Part shown: positions 46,068 through 54,539 of the stretch, piece after piece
How the letters are laid out: each line of letters opens with the position of its first letter
Numbering within the stretch: the stretch's first letter is position 1
NCBI RefSeq assembly: GCF_002939885.1
Contig: NZ_MDED01000003.1
Coordinates: 1 to 64,000, forward strand
DNA length: 64,000 nt
Direction: 5' to 3'
DNA from: Xanthomonas cucurbitae
GTDB lineage: Bacteria > Pseudomonadota > Gammaproteobacteria > Xanthomonadales > Xanthomonadaceae
Made by a program: the position numbers and the translations under genes
The notes under the pieces: generated by a model
Told to the model about the DNA's origin: nothing
The model's input: only the letters and a program-made list of their open reading frames with translations
Database searches by the model: none

Positions 46068-46429
46068 GTGCACCCCGCCCGGGCACGCCCGGCGCCACGC
46101 GCAGCTGCCCGCACTGCAAGGCCACGATCCTGGAAAGCGCCAGCGTCTGCCCGGCCTGCAAGCACCATCTGCGCTTCGACTCGGCGGCTGCGCAACACGC
46201 GCAGCCGGCACCGATCGTGCCGCTCAAGGTGGACGGCACCATCCGCCATCCCGCTGATGGCGATCCGTGGGAGTACACGGTGGTGGTGATCGTGCGCAAT
46301 GGCAAGGGCGAGGAGATCCGCCGCCAGGTGGTCGATGTCGGCGCCATGCTGGGCGGTGAGGAACGCGGCTTCACCCTGGCGGTGGAAGCGAAGGCCGTGC
46401 GCGCGCCCGGGCGGCGTACGCGGCATTAG
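46064..46429 (+). CDS. Zinc-ribbon protein coupled to bactofilin
   Basis: A 121-residue protein. A zinc ribbon with CPHCK and CPACK (Cys at about 15, 18, 29 and 32) is followed by a beta-sandwich-like domain (PLKVDGTIRHPADGDPWEYTVVVIVRNGKGEEI). It starts inside the bactofilin stop (ATGA), a coupling that argues for a common complex. I do not recognise a named family beyond the zinc ribbon. No catalytic residues are evident. Confidence 0.8.
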   Translation: MSAPRPGTPGATRSCPHCKATILESASVCPACKHHLRFDSAAAQHAQPAPIVPLKVDGTIRHPADGDPWEYTVVVIVRNGKGEEIRRQVVDVGAMLGGEERGFTLAVEAKAVRAPGRRTRH

Positions 46430-46596
46430 CCTGGACGATTGCGGGCCGCAATGAGAGGGCGCGCAGAAGATCGCGCCCGTCCGCAGGCCGATACAGCGTT
46501 CGCGCACGCAGCACGGGGATGGCGAGCGCGTTCTCTTCCCAGCAGCATGCATTCCCATTCTCAGGATCTGCACACCGGCTTGGCCAGAGTTGGGCC

Positions 46597-47607
46597 ATGC
46601 GCAACGGCAACGACAAACACGGCGATCTGGTGGTGCTGGGGCCCGAAGGGTTGTATTGCCCGCAGGGCGACTTCCACATCGATCCGTGGCGGCCGGTGCC
46701 GCGCGCGGTAATTACCCACGGGCATGGCGACCACGCGCGCAGCGGCATGGGCGAGTACCACTGCACGCGCGAAAGCCTGCCGATCCTGCAGTGGCGGCTT
46801 GGCGAACAGGCCTATCACACGCATGCCGATGGTGAAGCGTTTCCGTTGGGACGCGCCCGCGTGTCGCTGCATCCGGCCGGACACGTACTGGGCTCGGCGC
46901 AGGTGCGCATCGAAGTGGATGGCGAGGTCTGGGTGGCCTCGGGCGACTACAAGCGCCAGCACGATCCCACCTGCAAGCCCTTCGAGGTGGTGCCCTGCGA
47001 CACCTTCATCACCGAAGCGACCTTCGGCCTGCCGGTGTATCGCTGGCCGGACACATCGAGTGTTGCCGCCGACATCGTCGCTTGGCGCCACGAATGCGCC
47101 GCACGCGGCGAAGCCGCCATCCTGTATTGCTACGCCCTGGGCAAGGCGCAACGCGTACTGGCCGAACTGCGTGCCTGGGACACCCAACCGGCGTTGCTGC
47201 ACGGCGCGGTCGCCATCGGCGTGGAGGTGTATCGCCAGGCCGGCATCCCGATGCTGGATACCCAACCAGTCAGCGAGCACGCGCGCGGCGCCGACTATGC
47301 CGGACAACTGGTGCTGGCACCGCCTTCGGCTGCGGGCAGCACCTGGATCCGCCGTTTCCGGCATGCACAACAGGGATTCGCCTCGGGCTGGATGCGCATC
47401 CGCGGCAACCGGCGGCGACGCAATTACGACCGCGGCTTCGTGATGTCCGACCACGCCGACTGGCCGGACCTGCTGCGCACCATCGAAGACACCGGCGCGC
47501 GCCGCGTGATCGCCACCCATGGCAACACCGATGCACTGATACAGCACCTACGCGAGCGCGGTGTTGCAGCCGAAGCCTTCCGCACCGATTTTGGAGCCGA
47601 GGAATGA
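46597..47607 (+). CDS. Ligase-associated DNA exonuclease (MBL / beta-CASP)
   Basis: A 336-residue metallo-beta-lactamase-fold nuclease. The metal site is HGHGDHA near residues 40-46, with PAGHVLGSAQV and later GDYK and MSDHADWPDL motifs; the beta-CASP cap is present. The family is called ligase-associated exonuclease because it stands beside an ATP-dependent ligase, a Lhr-type helicase and PdeM, exactly as here. Likely role: processing of DNA ends in repair. Start ATG 46597 is used; the upstream extension from 46519 is low quality. Confidence 0.92.
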   Translation: MRNGNDKHGDLVVLGPEGLYCPQGDFHIDPWRPVPRAVITHGHGDHARSGMGEYHCTRESLPILQWRLGEQAYHTHADGEAFPLGRARVSLHPAGHVLGSAQVRIEVDGEVWVASGDYKRQHDPTCKPFEVVPCDTFITEATFGLPVYRWPDTSSVAADIVAWRHECAARGEAAILYCYALGKAQRVLAELRAWDTQPALLHGAVAIGVEVYRQAGIPMLDTQPVSEHARGADYAGQLVLAPPSAAGSTWIRRFRHAQQGFASGWMRIRGNRRRRNYDRGFVMSDHADWPDLLRTIEDTGARRVIATHGNTDALIQHLRERGVAAEAFRTDFGAEE

Positions 47608-47837
47608 ACCCACTCCCCGCACGCCGGTATACGCGCGCACGTCCGCGCATTCGTTTGAGCGGCGCACTGGCGTTCCGCCGGCATGCGCTGGCATTTCGCG
47701 TGCATCGCAGTGCGCCGGCCGCGGTCATCGGCCCACCCCGGCCACAGCGCCGCCCGCGCACGCTGGCGGCATTCACGCGCCGTGCGCTGGAGCTGCGCGC
47801 GGCCGACCGACATGCAACGGCGCAGGCGGTGCCGTGA
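47604..47837 (+). CDS. Small Arg-rich ORF between exonuclease and ligase
   Basis: A 77-residue, very basic protein (about 19 Arg, plus Pro and His), e.g. RRYTRARPRIRLSG. The ATG overlaps the exonuclease stop (ATGA) and the stop overlaps the ligase GTG (GTGA), so it is in a translation-coupled position on both sides. That favours a real gene, but the composition and lack of a recognisable domain are typical of frame shadows in GC-rich DNA. If real it could be a DNA-binding accessory. Confidence 0.45.
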   Translation: MNPLPARRYTRARPRIRLSGALAFRRHALAFRVHRSAPAAVIGPPRPQRRPRTLAAFTRRALELRAADRHATAQAVP

Positions 47838-49438
47838 AGCGGTTTGCTGCGCTGTACCGCACCCTGGACCGCAGTACCGGCACGCTCGACAAGCGTGCCG
47901 CGCTGGTCGCCTATTTTCGCGATGCCGCTCCGCTGGATGCGGCCTGGGCGCTGTACCTGCTGGCCGGCGGCAAGGTCGCCAGCAGCCGCATGCGCATTGC
48001 CAGCAGCGGCGAGCTGCGCGAATGGATCACCGACACCGCCGGGATCGCCGACTGGCTGGTGGCCGACAGCTACGACCACGTGGGCGACCTAGCCGAAACG
48101 CTGGCCTTGCTGCTCGACGACCCGGCCACCGAAGCGGCCGATCTGCCGCTGGCCGACTGGATCGAACAGCGGCTGTTGCCGATCGCCAACCAGGAGGTGG
48201 ACGTGCGCAAGGCGTGCATCGTGCAGGCCTGGCGCAGCCTGGCCTTCGACGAGCGCCTGGTGTTCAACAAACTGCTAACCGGCGCCCTGCGCGTGGGTGT
48301 GTCGCAGCGGCTGGTGCAACAGGCACTGGCCGAGTTGTCGGGCGTGGACATCGCCCGCATCGCGCAACGCATGCTGGGCAGCTGGCGCCCGCATCCCACC
48401 TACCTGGCCGACCTGTTGACCAGCGAGGAACTGCCCGGCGACCGCCAGCAGCCCTATCCGTTCTTTCTCGCCTCGCCGCTGGAGGCGGAGGTGGACACGC
48501 TGGGCGCCATCGACGACTGGCTGCTGGAATGGAAATGGGATGGCATCCGCCTGCAGCTGATCCGGCGCGCGGGCGAAGCGGCCTTGTGGTCGCGCGGCGA
48601 AGAACGCCTGGATGGCCGCTTCCCGGAGATCGAACAGGCGGCGTTGCAGTTGCCCGACGGCACCGTCATCGATGGCGAACTGCTGGCCTGGCAACCCGGG
48701 CAGCCGTTGCCGATGGCGTTCACCGCCTTGCAAACGCGCATCCAGCGGCTCAAGCCGGGGCCCAAGACCCTGGCGGCCGCACCGGCGCGCGTGGTCGCCT
48801 ACGACCTGCTGGAACTGGATGGCGTGGACCTGCGCGAGCGCCCGCTGCAGGAGCGACGCGCATTGCTGGAAGGCGTGCTGACCACACTTGCCGACCCGCG
48901 CATTGTCGCCTCGCCGCTGGTGCAGGCGAGCGACTGGCAGGCCGCAGCGCAGGTGCGCGTGGAAGCACGCGAACGCGGCGTGGAAGGGCTGATGCTCAAG
49001 CGCGCCACCTCGGTGTATCAGGCCGGTCGCCGTCGCGGCGATTGGTGGAAATGGAAGATCGACCCACTCACCATCGATGCGGTGTTGTTGTACGCGCAAG
49101 CCGGCCACGGCCGGCGCAGCACGCTCTACACCGACTACACCTTCGGGCTGTGGCATGACGGGCAATTGGTGCCGATCGCCAAGGCGTATTCGGGTCTGGA
49201 CGACAAGGAAATTCTGCAGCTGGATCGCTGGATTCGTGCCAACACCACCGAGCGGTTCGGCCCGGTGCGCGCGGTCACTGCGCATCATGTGTTCGAGCTG
49301 GGGTTTGAAGCGGTGAACCGCAGCGCCCGGCACAAATCCGGCATCGCGGTGCGCTTCCCACGCATTCTGCGTTGGCGTCAGGACAAGCCGATGTCCGAAG
49401 CCGATCATCTGAGCAGCCTGCAGGCACTGGCGCGGTGA
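47834..49438 (+). CDS. ATP-dependent DNA ligase
   Basis: A 534-residue ligase. The AMP-accepting Lys234 sits in EWKWDGIR, with later motifs RFPEI, IDGELLAW and GLMLKRATSVYQAGRRRGDWWKWK; the N-terminal DNA-binding domain (about 1-190) and the C-terminal OB domain are present. The GTG start at 47834 overlaps the stop of the upstream ORF. Together with the exonuclease, helicase and PdeM it forms a repair cluster widely found in bacteria and linked to DNA damage tolerance. Overlaps the helicase (GTGA). Confidence 0.95.
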   Translation: MKRFAALYRTLDRSTGTLDKRAALVAYFRDAAPLDAAWALYLLAGGKVASSRMRIASSGELREWITDTAGIADWLVADSYDHVGDLAETLALLLDDPATEAADLPLADWIEQRLLPIANQEVDVRKACIVQAWRSLAFDERLVFNKLLTGALRVGVSQRLVQQALAELSGVDIARIAQRMLGSWRPHPTYLADLLTSEELPGDRQQPYPFFLASPLEAEVDTLGAIDDWLLEWKWDGIRLQLIRRAGEAALWSRGEERLDGRFPEIEQAALQLPDGTVIDGELLAWQPGQPLPMAFTALQTRIQRLKPGPKTLAAAPARVVAYDLLELDGVDLRERPLQERRALLEGVLTTLADPRIVASPLVQASDWQAAAQVRVEARERGVEGLMLKRATSVYQAGRRRGDWWKWKIDPLTIDAVLLYAQAGHGRRSTLYTDYTFGLWHDGQLVPIAKAYSGLDDKEILQLDRWIRANTTERFGPVRAVTAHHVFELGFEAVNRSARHKSGIAVRFPRILRWRQDKPMSEADHLSSLQALAR

Positions 49439-51936
49439 CGGCACCGCAGCCACTGCGCGCGACGCCGCTGCAGCAGTGGCGCGTCTGGTTCGCACAGCGC
49501 GGCTGGGCGCCGTTGCCATTTCAACGCGATGTGTGGAAGCGCTATCTCGACGGCGAATCCGGGTTGCTGCATACCCCCACAGGGAGCGGCAAGACGCTGG
49601 CGGCCTTCGGCGGTCCGCTGCTGGAAGCGCTGGCCGCGCGCGGACGCAAACCAGCGGCACACTCCGCCAGGCCCCCAGCCAGCGCACGCCGGCAGCAACA
49701 ACGCACGCTGCAGGTGCTCTGGATCACACCACTGCGCGCACTGGCCGCCGACACCGCGCGTGCGCTGCGCGAACCGGTGGACGCCTTGGGGCTGGATTGG
49801 CAGGTGGGCCTGCGTACCGGCGATGCCAGCGCGCGCGACAAGCGCCTGGCGCGCAGCGGCAAGCTCGATGTACTGGTCACCACGCCCGAATCGCTCGCCC
49901 TGTTGCTGTCGTATCCGGACACCGCGCCGCAGCTGTCGGCGTTGCGTTGCGTGATCGTGGACGAGTGGCACGAGCTGCTGGGCAACAAGCGGGGCGTGCT
50001 GCTGCAGCTGTGCCTGGCGCGCCTGCGCGGCTGGACGCCGACCCTGCGCATCTGGGGCCTGTCGGCCACCTTGGGCAATCTGGCGCAGGCACGCGACGTA
50101 CTGCTGCCGCATCTACCCGATGCCGCGCTGGTGTCCGGCGTCAAGCCGCGCGCCATGACGCTGGAGACGCTGTTGCCCGACAGCGGCGAGCGCTTTCCGT
50201 GGGCCGGCCACCTGGGCCTGGCGCAACTGGCGCGCGTGCTGCAGAAGATCCTGCAGCACGGCACCAGCCTGGTGTTTACCAATACGCGCGCACAGGCAGA
50301 GCTGTTGCATCAGGCCCTGAGCGCCGTGTGGCCGGACGATCCGGCCACGCTGGCGCTGCACCACGGCTCGCTGGACCCGAGCTTGCGCGCAGCTGCCGAG
50401 CAAGGGCTGCGCGATGGCAGCTTGCGCTGCGTGGTCGCCACTTCCAGCCTGGATCTGGGCGTGGATTTTCCGGCGGTGGATCAGGTGCTGCAGGTCGGCA
50501 GCCCCAAGGGCATTGCGCGGTTGCTGCAACGCGCCGGCCGGGCGCGGCACCGGCCCGGCGAATCCGGCCACGTGGTGTGCGTGCCCTCGCATGCGCTGGA
50601 ACTGGTGGAGTACGCCGCTGCGCGTCGTGCGATTGCCCACGGCCACATCGAAGCACGGCCACCGCCACGGTTGTCGCTGGACGTGCTGGCACAGCACTGC
50701 GTCACCCTCGCGCTCGGCGGCGGCTTCGATGCCGATGCCTTGTTCACGCAGGTACGCGGCACCGATGCCTTCGCCGCACTGGACCGGGCCACCTGGACTG
50801 CAGTGCTCGATTTCATCGTGCAAGGCGGCAGCGCGTTGGCGCATTACCCGGATTTCCACAAGGTGGTGCGCGACGACGACGGCATCTACCGCGTCACCGA
50901 TCGGCGCGTTGCGCTGCGCCATCGGCTGTCCATCGGCACCATCACCAGCGATGGCAGCGTGCGCGTGCAGTTCCTGCGTGGCGGCCGGCTGGGCGCGGTG
51001 GAAGAACAGTTCGTCGGCCGCCTGCGCTGCGGCGACCGTTTCCAGTTCGCCGGCCGGCTGCTGGAGCTGGTGCGCCTGGAAGACATGACCGCGTATGTGC
51101 GCGTGGCAAAAGGCGGCAGCGGGGTGGTGCCCAAATGGATGGGCGGGCGCATGCCGCTGTCGTCGGCATTGGGGCGCGAAGTGGAGGCGCTGTTCGCCGA
51201 TCCTGGCGAGGCGCCGGAGATGCAGGCGCTGGCACCGCTGCTGCACTTGCAGGCATCGCTCTCGTCGCTCCCCGGCCCCGATCACCTGTTGGTGGAAAGC
51301 ATCAAGGCGCGCGATGGCCGGCATGTGTTCGTGTACCCGTTCGCCGGCCGCCAGGTCAACGAAGGGTTGGCCGCGCTGTTGGCCGCACGCTGGGGCCGCC
51401 GCCAGCGCAATACCTTCAGCTTCGCCGCCAACGATTACGGCTTCGTGCTCTCGCCGGCGCAGGACGTCGAGATCGACGCTGGCCTGCTGCAAGCACTGCT
51501 GTCGCCGGTTGGCCTGTTCGACGATCTGCGCGACAGCCTCAACCTGGGCGAGCTGGCACGCCGCCAATTCCGCGAGATCGCGCGCGTGGCCGGTCTGTTG
51601 TCGCCCTCGTTGCCAGGTCGCGCACCGCGCAGCCTGCGTCAGTTGCAGGCGTCCAGCGGATTGCTCTACGACGTGTTACAGCGCTTCGATCCCGACCATC
51701 TGCTGCTGGCGCAAGCCGAACGCGAAGTCTTCGAAGGCCAACTGGAACTGGCGCGCCTGGCGCACGCGCTGGAGGACTGCGCCCGGCGCGAGCTGCGCCT
51801 GCGCACGCCACGCAGCCTCACCCCATTGTCGTTTCCGCTGTGGGCCGAGCGCGTGCGTGGCCAGCTGAGCACTGAAGACTGGAAAGCGCGCGTGTTGCGC
51901 GCCGCCGAACAACTGGAGCGCAAGCATGGGCGATAG
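49435..51936 (+). CDS. Ligase-associated DEXH helicase, Lhr-type
   Basis: An 833-residue superfamily 2 helicase. Motif I TPTGSGKT (about residues 43-50), motif II DEWH (about 178-181), motif VI QRAGRARHRPG, then the Lhr-core winged-helix and C-terminal domain (about 500-833) with PKWMGGRMPL. Lhr-core proteins unwind DNA and RNA-DNA hybrids. The GTG start overlaps the ligase stop (GTGA); the stop overlaps the pdeM start region by 11 bases. Coupling with ligase, nuclease and phosphoesterase implies one repair pathway. Confidence 0.93.
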   Translation: MTAPQPLRATPLQQWRVWFAQRGWAPLPFQRDVWKRYLDGESGLLHTPTGSGKTLAAFGGPLLEALAARGRKPAAHSARPPASARRQQQRTLQVLWITPLRALAADTARALREPVDALGLDWQVGLRTGDASARDKRLARSGKLDVLVTTPESLALLLSYPDTAPQLSALRCVIVDEWHELLGNKRGVLLQLCLARLRGWTPTLRIWGLSATLGNLAQARDVLLPHLPDAALVSGVKPRAMTLETLLPDSGERFPWAGHLGLAQLARVLQKILQHGTSLVFTNTRAQAELLHQALSAVWPDDPATLALHHGSLDPSLRAAAEQGLRDGSLRCVVATSSLDLGVDFPAVDQVLQVGSPKGIARLLQRAGRARHRPGESGHVVCVPSHALELVEYAAARRAIAHGHIEARPPPRLSLDVLAQHCVTLALGGGFDADALFTQVRGTDAFAALDRATWTAVLDFIVQGGSALAHYPDFHKVVRDDDGIYRVTDRRVALRHRLSIGTITSDGSVRVQFLRGGRLGAVEEQFVGRLRCGDRFQFAGRLLELVRLEDMTAYVRVAKGGSGVVPKWMGGRMPLSSALGREVEALFADPGEAPEMQALAPLLHLQASLSSLPGPDHLLVESIKARDGRHVFVYPFAGRQVNEGLAALLAARWGRRQRNTFSFAANDYGFVLSPAQDVEIDAGLLQALLSPVGLFDDLRDSLNLGELARRQFREIARVAGLLSPSLPGRAPRSLRQLQASSGLLYDVLQRFDPDHLLLAQAEREVFEGQLELARLAHALEDCARRELRLRTPRSLTPLSFPLWAERVRGQLSTEDWKARVLRAAEQLERKHGR

Positions 51937-52570
51937 CGTGCAGCTGCAGCTGGGCGGCGAAACCGTGCAACTGCTCGGCGAACGTGCGCTGTACCGGCCA
52001 GCGCGGCGCGCCTTGCTGATTGCCGACCTGCATCTGGGCAAGGCCGATGTGTTCCGGCGTGCCGGCATCGGGTTGCCGGCAGGCGGCACCGCGCATGATC
52101 TGGACCGGCTGGATGCGTTGCTCGCGCAGTGCGAGGTGGACGCGCTATGGATTCTTGGCGACCTGCTGCACGGACCGGCACCGCGCGCGGCCTGGCATCG
52201 ACGCTGGAGCGCCTGGCGCGAACGGCATTGCACCCTGCGCGTGATCGCCATCCGCGGCAATCACGATCGCGCCTTGGCAAGTGCAGATCTGCATATCGAA
52301 GCAGCCGGCGAACAGGTCGAAGACGGCCCGTTCGTGTTGCGCCACGATCCGCTACCGCACCCCACCGGCCATGTGCTGTGCGGGCATCTGCATCCGCTGG
52401 CGGCACTGCCCGGGCTGTCGCGGCGCTGGCCGGCGTTCTGGTTGCGCGAGAACGTCACCATCCTTCCGGCGTTCTCGCATTTCACCGCCGGCGTGGTGCC
52501 GACCCTGATCCCGGGCGAGCGCCTGGTTGCCTGCGTGGAAGGCGATGCGGTGGCCTTGCCGGTGCGTTGA
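51926..52570 (+). CDS. pdeM: Ligase-associated metallophosphoesterase PdeM
   Basis: A 214-residue metallophosphoesterase. Motifs: ADLHLGKAD (about 33-41), GDLLHG (about 74-79), RGNHD (about 111-115) and GHLHP (about 153-157). This is the calcineurin-type metal site. The gene overlaps the helicase by 11 bases and is the last gene of the ligase cluster, where PdeM is a known partner with DNA endonuclease or phosphodiesterase activity. Confidence 0.93.
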   Translation: MGDSVQLQLGGETVQLLGERALYRPARRALLIADLHLGKADVFRRAGIGLPAGGTAHDLDRLDALLAQCEVDALWILGDLLHGPAPRAAWHRRWSAWRERHCTLRVIAIRGNHDRALASADLHIEAAGEQVEDGPFVLRHDPLPHPTGHVLCGHLHPLAALPGLSRRWPAFWLRENVTILPAFSHFTAGVVPTLIPGERLVACVEGDAVALPVR

Positions 52571-52674
52571 ACCGGCGCTGTGGCGAATGCGCTGTTGCGC
52601 GATCGACGAATCGCCGACTGGGCATCATGTCGCGATAGTTGTCCGCTCCCCTGAATCCTCAGATGGAGACCCCG

Positions 52675-52850
52675 ATGGCCCGCTATAGCCCCGAATTCAA
52701 ACACCAGATCGTCCGGCGGATGATGTTCCCAACAATCAGAGCGTTGCTGACCAGAGCCGTCACACCGACATCAGCGCGCCCACGTTGTACGCGTAGAAGA
52801 AACAGATCCGCAGCCAAGGACATATCGCGCGCACCGCCCGCGCTTGGGCC
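52675..52850 (+). pseudogene. Decayed transposase remnant (orfA-type start)
   Basis: The reading frame begins MARYSPEFKHQIVRRMM, the start of a transposase with a helix-turn-helix (IS3/orfA-like). After the run of Met a one-base frameshift is needed to continue as NNQSVADQSRHTDISAPTLYA, then a TAG stop replaces the expected Trp of the Tyr-Ala-Trp-Lys-Lys pattern, and the frame continues KKQIRSQG. So it has at least one frameshift and one nonsense codon and is cut off early. No inverted terminal repeats or orfB are visible. Confidence 0.7.
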
Positions 52851-52855
52851 GGTGC

Positions 52856-52881
52856 AAAAAAAACCCCGCCGTAGCGGGGTT
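52856..52881 (-). terminator. Terminator of the cold-shock gene
   Basis: On the minus strand AACCCCGC and GCGGGGTT (complements of 52874-52881 and 52862-52869) pair over 8 bp around a TACG loop and are followed by six or more T (complement of 52856-52861). It lies 25 bases past the cold-shock stop. Confidence 0.88.
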
Positions 52882-52905
52882 CTTCAAGCGCACAATCGAG
52901 TGGGG

Positions 52906-53112
52906 TTACTCGACCGGCGTGATGTTCGAAGCCTGGGCGCCCTTGGGGCCCTGGGTCACGTCATAACTGACGGCCTGGCCTTCCTGCAGGCTGCGGAAGC
53001 CCTTGGAGTTGATCGCGGAGAAGTGCGCGAAGACATCGGCGCTGCCGTCCTCCGGTGAGATGAAGCCAAATCCCTTGGCGTCGTTGAACCACTTGACGGT
53101 ACCGTTAGGCAT
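52906..53112 (-). CDS. Cold-shock domain protein (CspA family)
   Basis: A 68-residue single-stranded nucleic-acid-binding OB-fold protein. RNP1 KGFGFI is at residues 13-18 and RNP2 VFAHF at 27-31, with the expected aromatic residues. Acts as an RNA chaperone in cold shock or stationary phase. The start ATG at 53112 is the natural CSD start; upstream Met would add seven basic residues. It has its own promoter (53172-53200), a short leader with an inverted repeat and a terminator. Confidence 0.95.
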   Translation of the reverse strand: MPNGTVKWFNDAKGFGFISPEDGSADVFAHFSAINSKGFRSLQEGQAVSYDVTQGPKGAQASNITPVE

Positions 53113-53151
53113 GGTGATGCGAGACCTTTGCAATAATTAATGGGTGATGTA

Positions 53152-53171
53152 CGGCGGTGCGTACGCCGCCG
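53152..53171 (-). promoter_or_regulatory. Inverted repeat in the cold-shock gene leader
   Basis: CGGCGG (53152-53157) and CCGCCG (53166-53171) surround TGCGTACG, so the leader can fold into a small hairpin between the promoter and the start codon. It is in the place where csp leaders often hold regulatory structure. Confidence 0.4.
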
Positions 53172-53200
53172 AGTATGCAAAGCTTATGCCCCGATGACAA
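53172..53200 (-). promoter_or_regulatory. Probable promoter of the cold-shock gene
   Basis: On the minus strand TTGTCA (complement of 53195-53200), 17-base spacer, CATACT (complement of 53172-53177). Transcription would start near 53165, giving a leader of about 53 bases. Confidence 0.5.
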
Positions 53201-53953
53201 TCACCCACGCGCAAGTTCGCCAATCAGTTCCGGCATGCCCGACGAGGCCGCTTCCACATTGGACAATACCTCGGCCATGGTGATCTCCTGGGCATCGCCG
53301 CAGCCGGCAGCCCAGTTGGCCACGATCGCCAGACACGCGTATTCCAGGCCCTTTTCGCGCGCCAGCCCTGCCTCCGGCATGCCGGTCATGCCAACCAGAT
53401 CGCAGCCGTCGCGGCGCATGCGGGCAACCTCTGCAACCGTTTCCAGACGCGGCCCCTGGGTTGCGCCGTAGCATCCGCCGGCAACCAGCGTGACGCCGGT
53501 CACCTTGGCGGCAGCGATTACCTTGCTGCGGAACAGCGGCGAATACGGGTGGCCGAAATCCACATGCTGCACCTCGCTCCCCGGCTCTTCACAGAACGTG
53601 GAAATGCGGCCCGAGGTGTAGTCGATCAGCTGGTCCGGGCATGCCAGCACGCGCGGTCCGAACTGCTCGGTGATGCCGCCGACGGTATTGAGCGCCAGCA
53701 CGCGCGAGGCGCCGATTTGCTGCAATGCAGCGATGTTTGCGCGGTAGTTGACCTTGTGCGGCGGCAGCGAATGCCCTTCGCCATGCCGGGCCAGGAACGC
53801 CACGCGATGGCCGAGCAACCTGCCGACACGGATCGGCCCGGACGGTGCGCCGTACGGGGTGTCGAGTTCATGCGTCTGCACGTCGTCGAGCTGCGCAAGC
53901 TTGTAGACACCGGTGCCGCCAATGACGGCCAGTGCAATGGAATTGGGGGACAT
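53201..53953 (-). CDS. S-methyl-5'-thioinosine phosphorylase / MTAP family
   Basis: A 250-residue purine nucleoside phosphorylase-fold enzyme. Features: IGGTGVYKL, PLPPHKVNYRANI-type region (SLPPHKVNYRAN), and the substrate segment GMTGMPEAGLAREKGLEYACL. In Pseudomonas the homologue prefers methylthioinosine, and this assignment is typical for the group; MTA use is the alternative. It feeds purine and methionine salvage, which fits the adjacent hpt gene. It ends at 53201, next to the cold-shock promoter. Confidence 0.85.
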   Translation of the reverse strand: MSPNSIALAVIGGTGVYKLAQLDDVQTHELDTPYGAPSGPIRVGRLLGHRVAFLARHGEGHSLPPHKVNYRANIAALQQIGASRVLALNTVGGITEQFGPRVLACPDQLIDYTSGRISTFCEEPGSEVQHVDFGHPYSPLFRSKVIAAAKVTGVTLVAGGCYGATQGPRLETVAEVARMRRDGCDLVGMTGMPEAGLAREKGLEYACLAIVANWAAGCGDAQEITMAEVLSNVEAASSGMPELIGELARG

Positions 53954-53984
53954 GGACGACCTCTGCTACGAAACGGGCGTGGAG

Positions 53985-54539
53985 TTACTGCTTCATCGCA
54001 TAGATGGCAGGGATGCCGCGCAGCTGCTCGTTGACGTCCATGCCGAAGCCGAATACGTAGCGGTCGGGCACTTCCACGCCCACGTAGTCGGCGGTCACGC
54101 CAGGCACGCAGCGGTCGTGACGCTTGACGGTCAGCACCGCCACGCGCACATCGGTGGCGCCCTGCTCCAGGCACCACTGGCGCACGCTCTGCAGCGTGTA
54201 GCCCTCATCGAGGATGTCGTCGACCAGGATCACCCGGCGACCGAACAATGCCGTGGCCGGGCGGTGCTTCCACACCAGCTCGCCGCCGACGGTTTCGCCG
54301 CGGTAACGGGTGGCGTGCAGGTAATCGAACTGCAGGTCCTGACCCCGCGCGCCCAGCTCCAGCGCCAGCTGGCCGGAAAACGGCAGCGCGCCGTGCATGA
54401 TGGTGAGGTACACCGGCACTTCGCCGGCATAGTCGCGCGCGATGGCGTCGGCGATGGTGGAGACGGCCGCGTCGATGGCGGGGCGATCGACCAGCAGGTC
54501 GGCTTGGGCCAGGGCCTGGGAAATGGTGAGCGTGGACAT
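53985..54539 (-). CDS. hpt: Hypoxanthine-guanine phosphoribosyltransferase
   Basis: A 184-residue enzyme that makes IMP and GMP from free bases and PRPP. The PRPP site VILVDDILDEGYTL (about 101-114) and the DIVGVEVPDRYVFG-like region (YVGVEVPDRYVFGFGMD) are present. The ATG is 54539; its start overlaps the nagZ stop (TGA at 54539-54541) by one base, suggesting cotranscription. Upstream/downstream genes belong to purine or wall recycling. Confidence 0.93.
   Translation of the reverse strand: MSTLTISQALAQADLLVDRPAIDAAVSTIADAIARDYAGEVPVYLTIMHGALPFSGQLALELGARGQDLQFDYLHATRYRGETVGGELVWKHRPATALFGRRVILVDDILDEGYTLQSVRQWCLEQGATDVRVAVLTVKRHDRCVPGVTADYVGVEVPDRYVFGFGMDVNEQLRGIPAIYAMKQ

Noticed and set aside
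46457-46478. GGGCGCG/CGCGCCC hairpin as terminator of the zinc-ribbon gene
   Set aside because: Seven-bp perfect stem but no T tract; too weak to annotate as terminator.
47082-47603. Upstream part of the frame containing the Arg-rich ORF
   Set aside because: This part overlaps the exonuclease out of frame and has shadow-like composition; only the part from 47604 has a coupled start.
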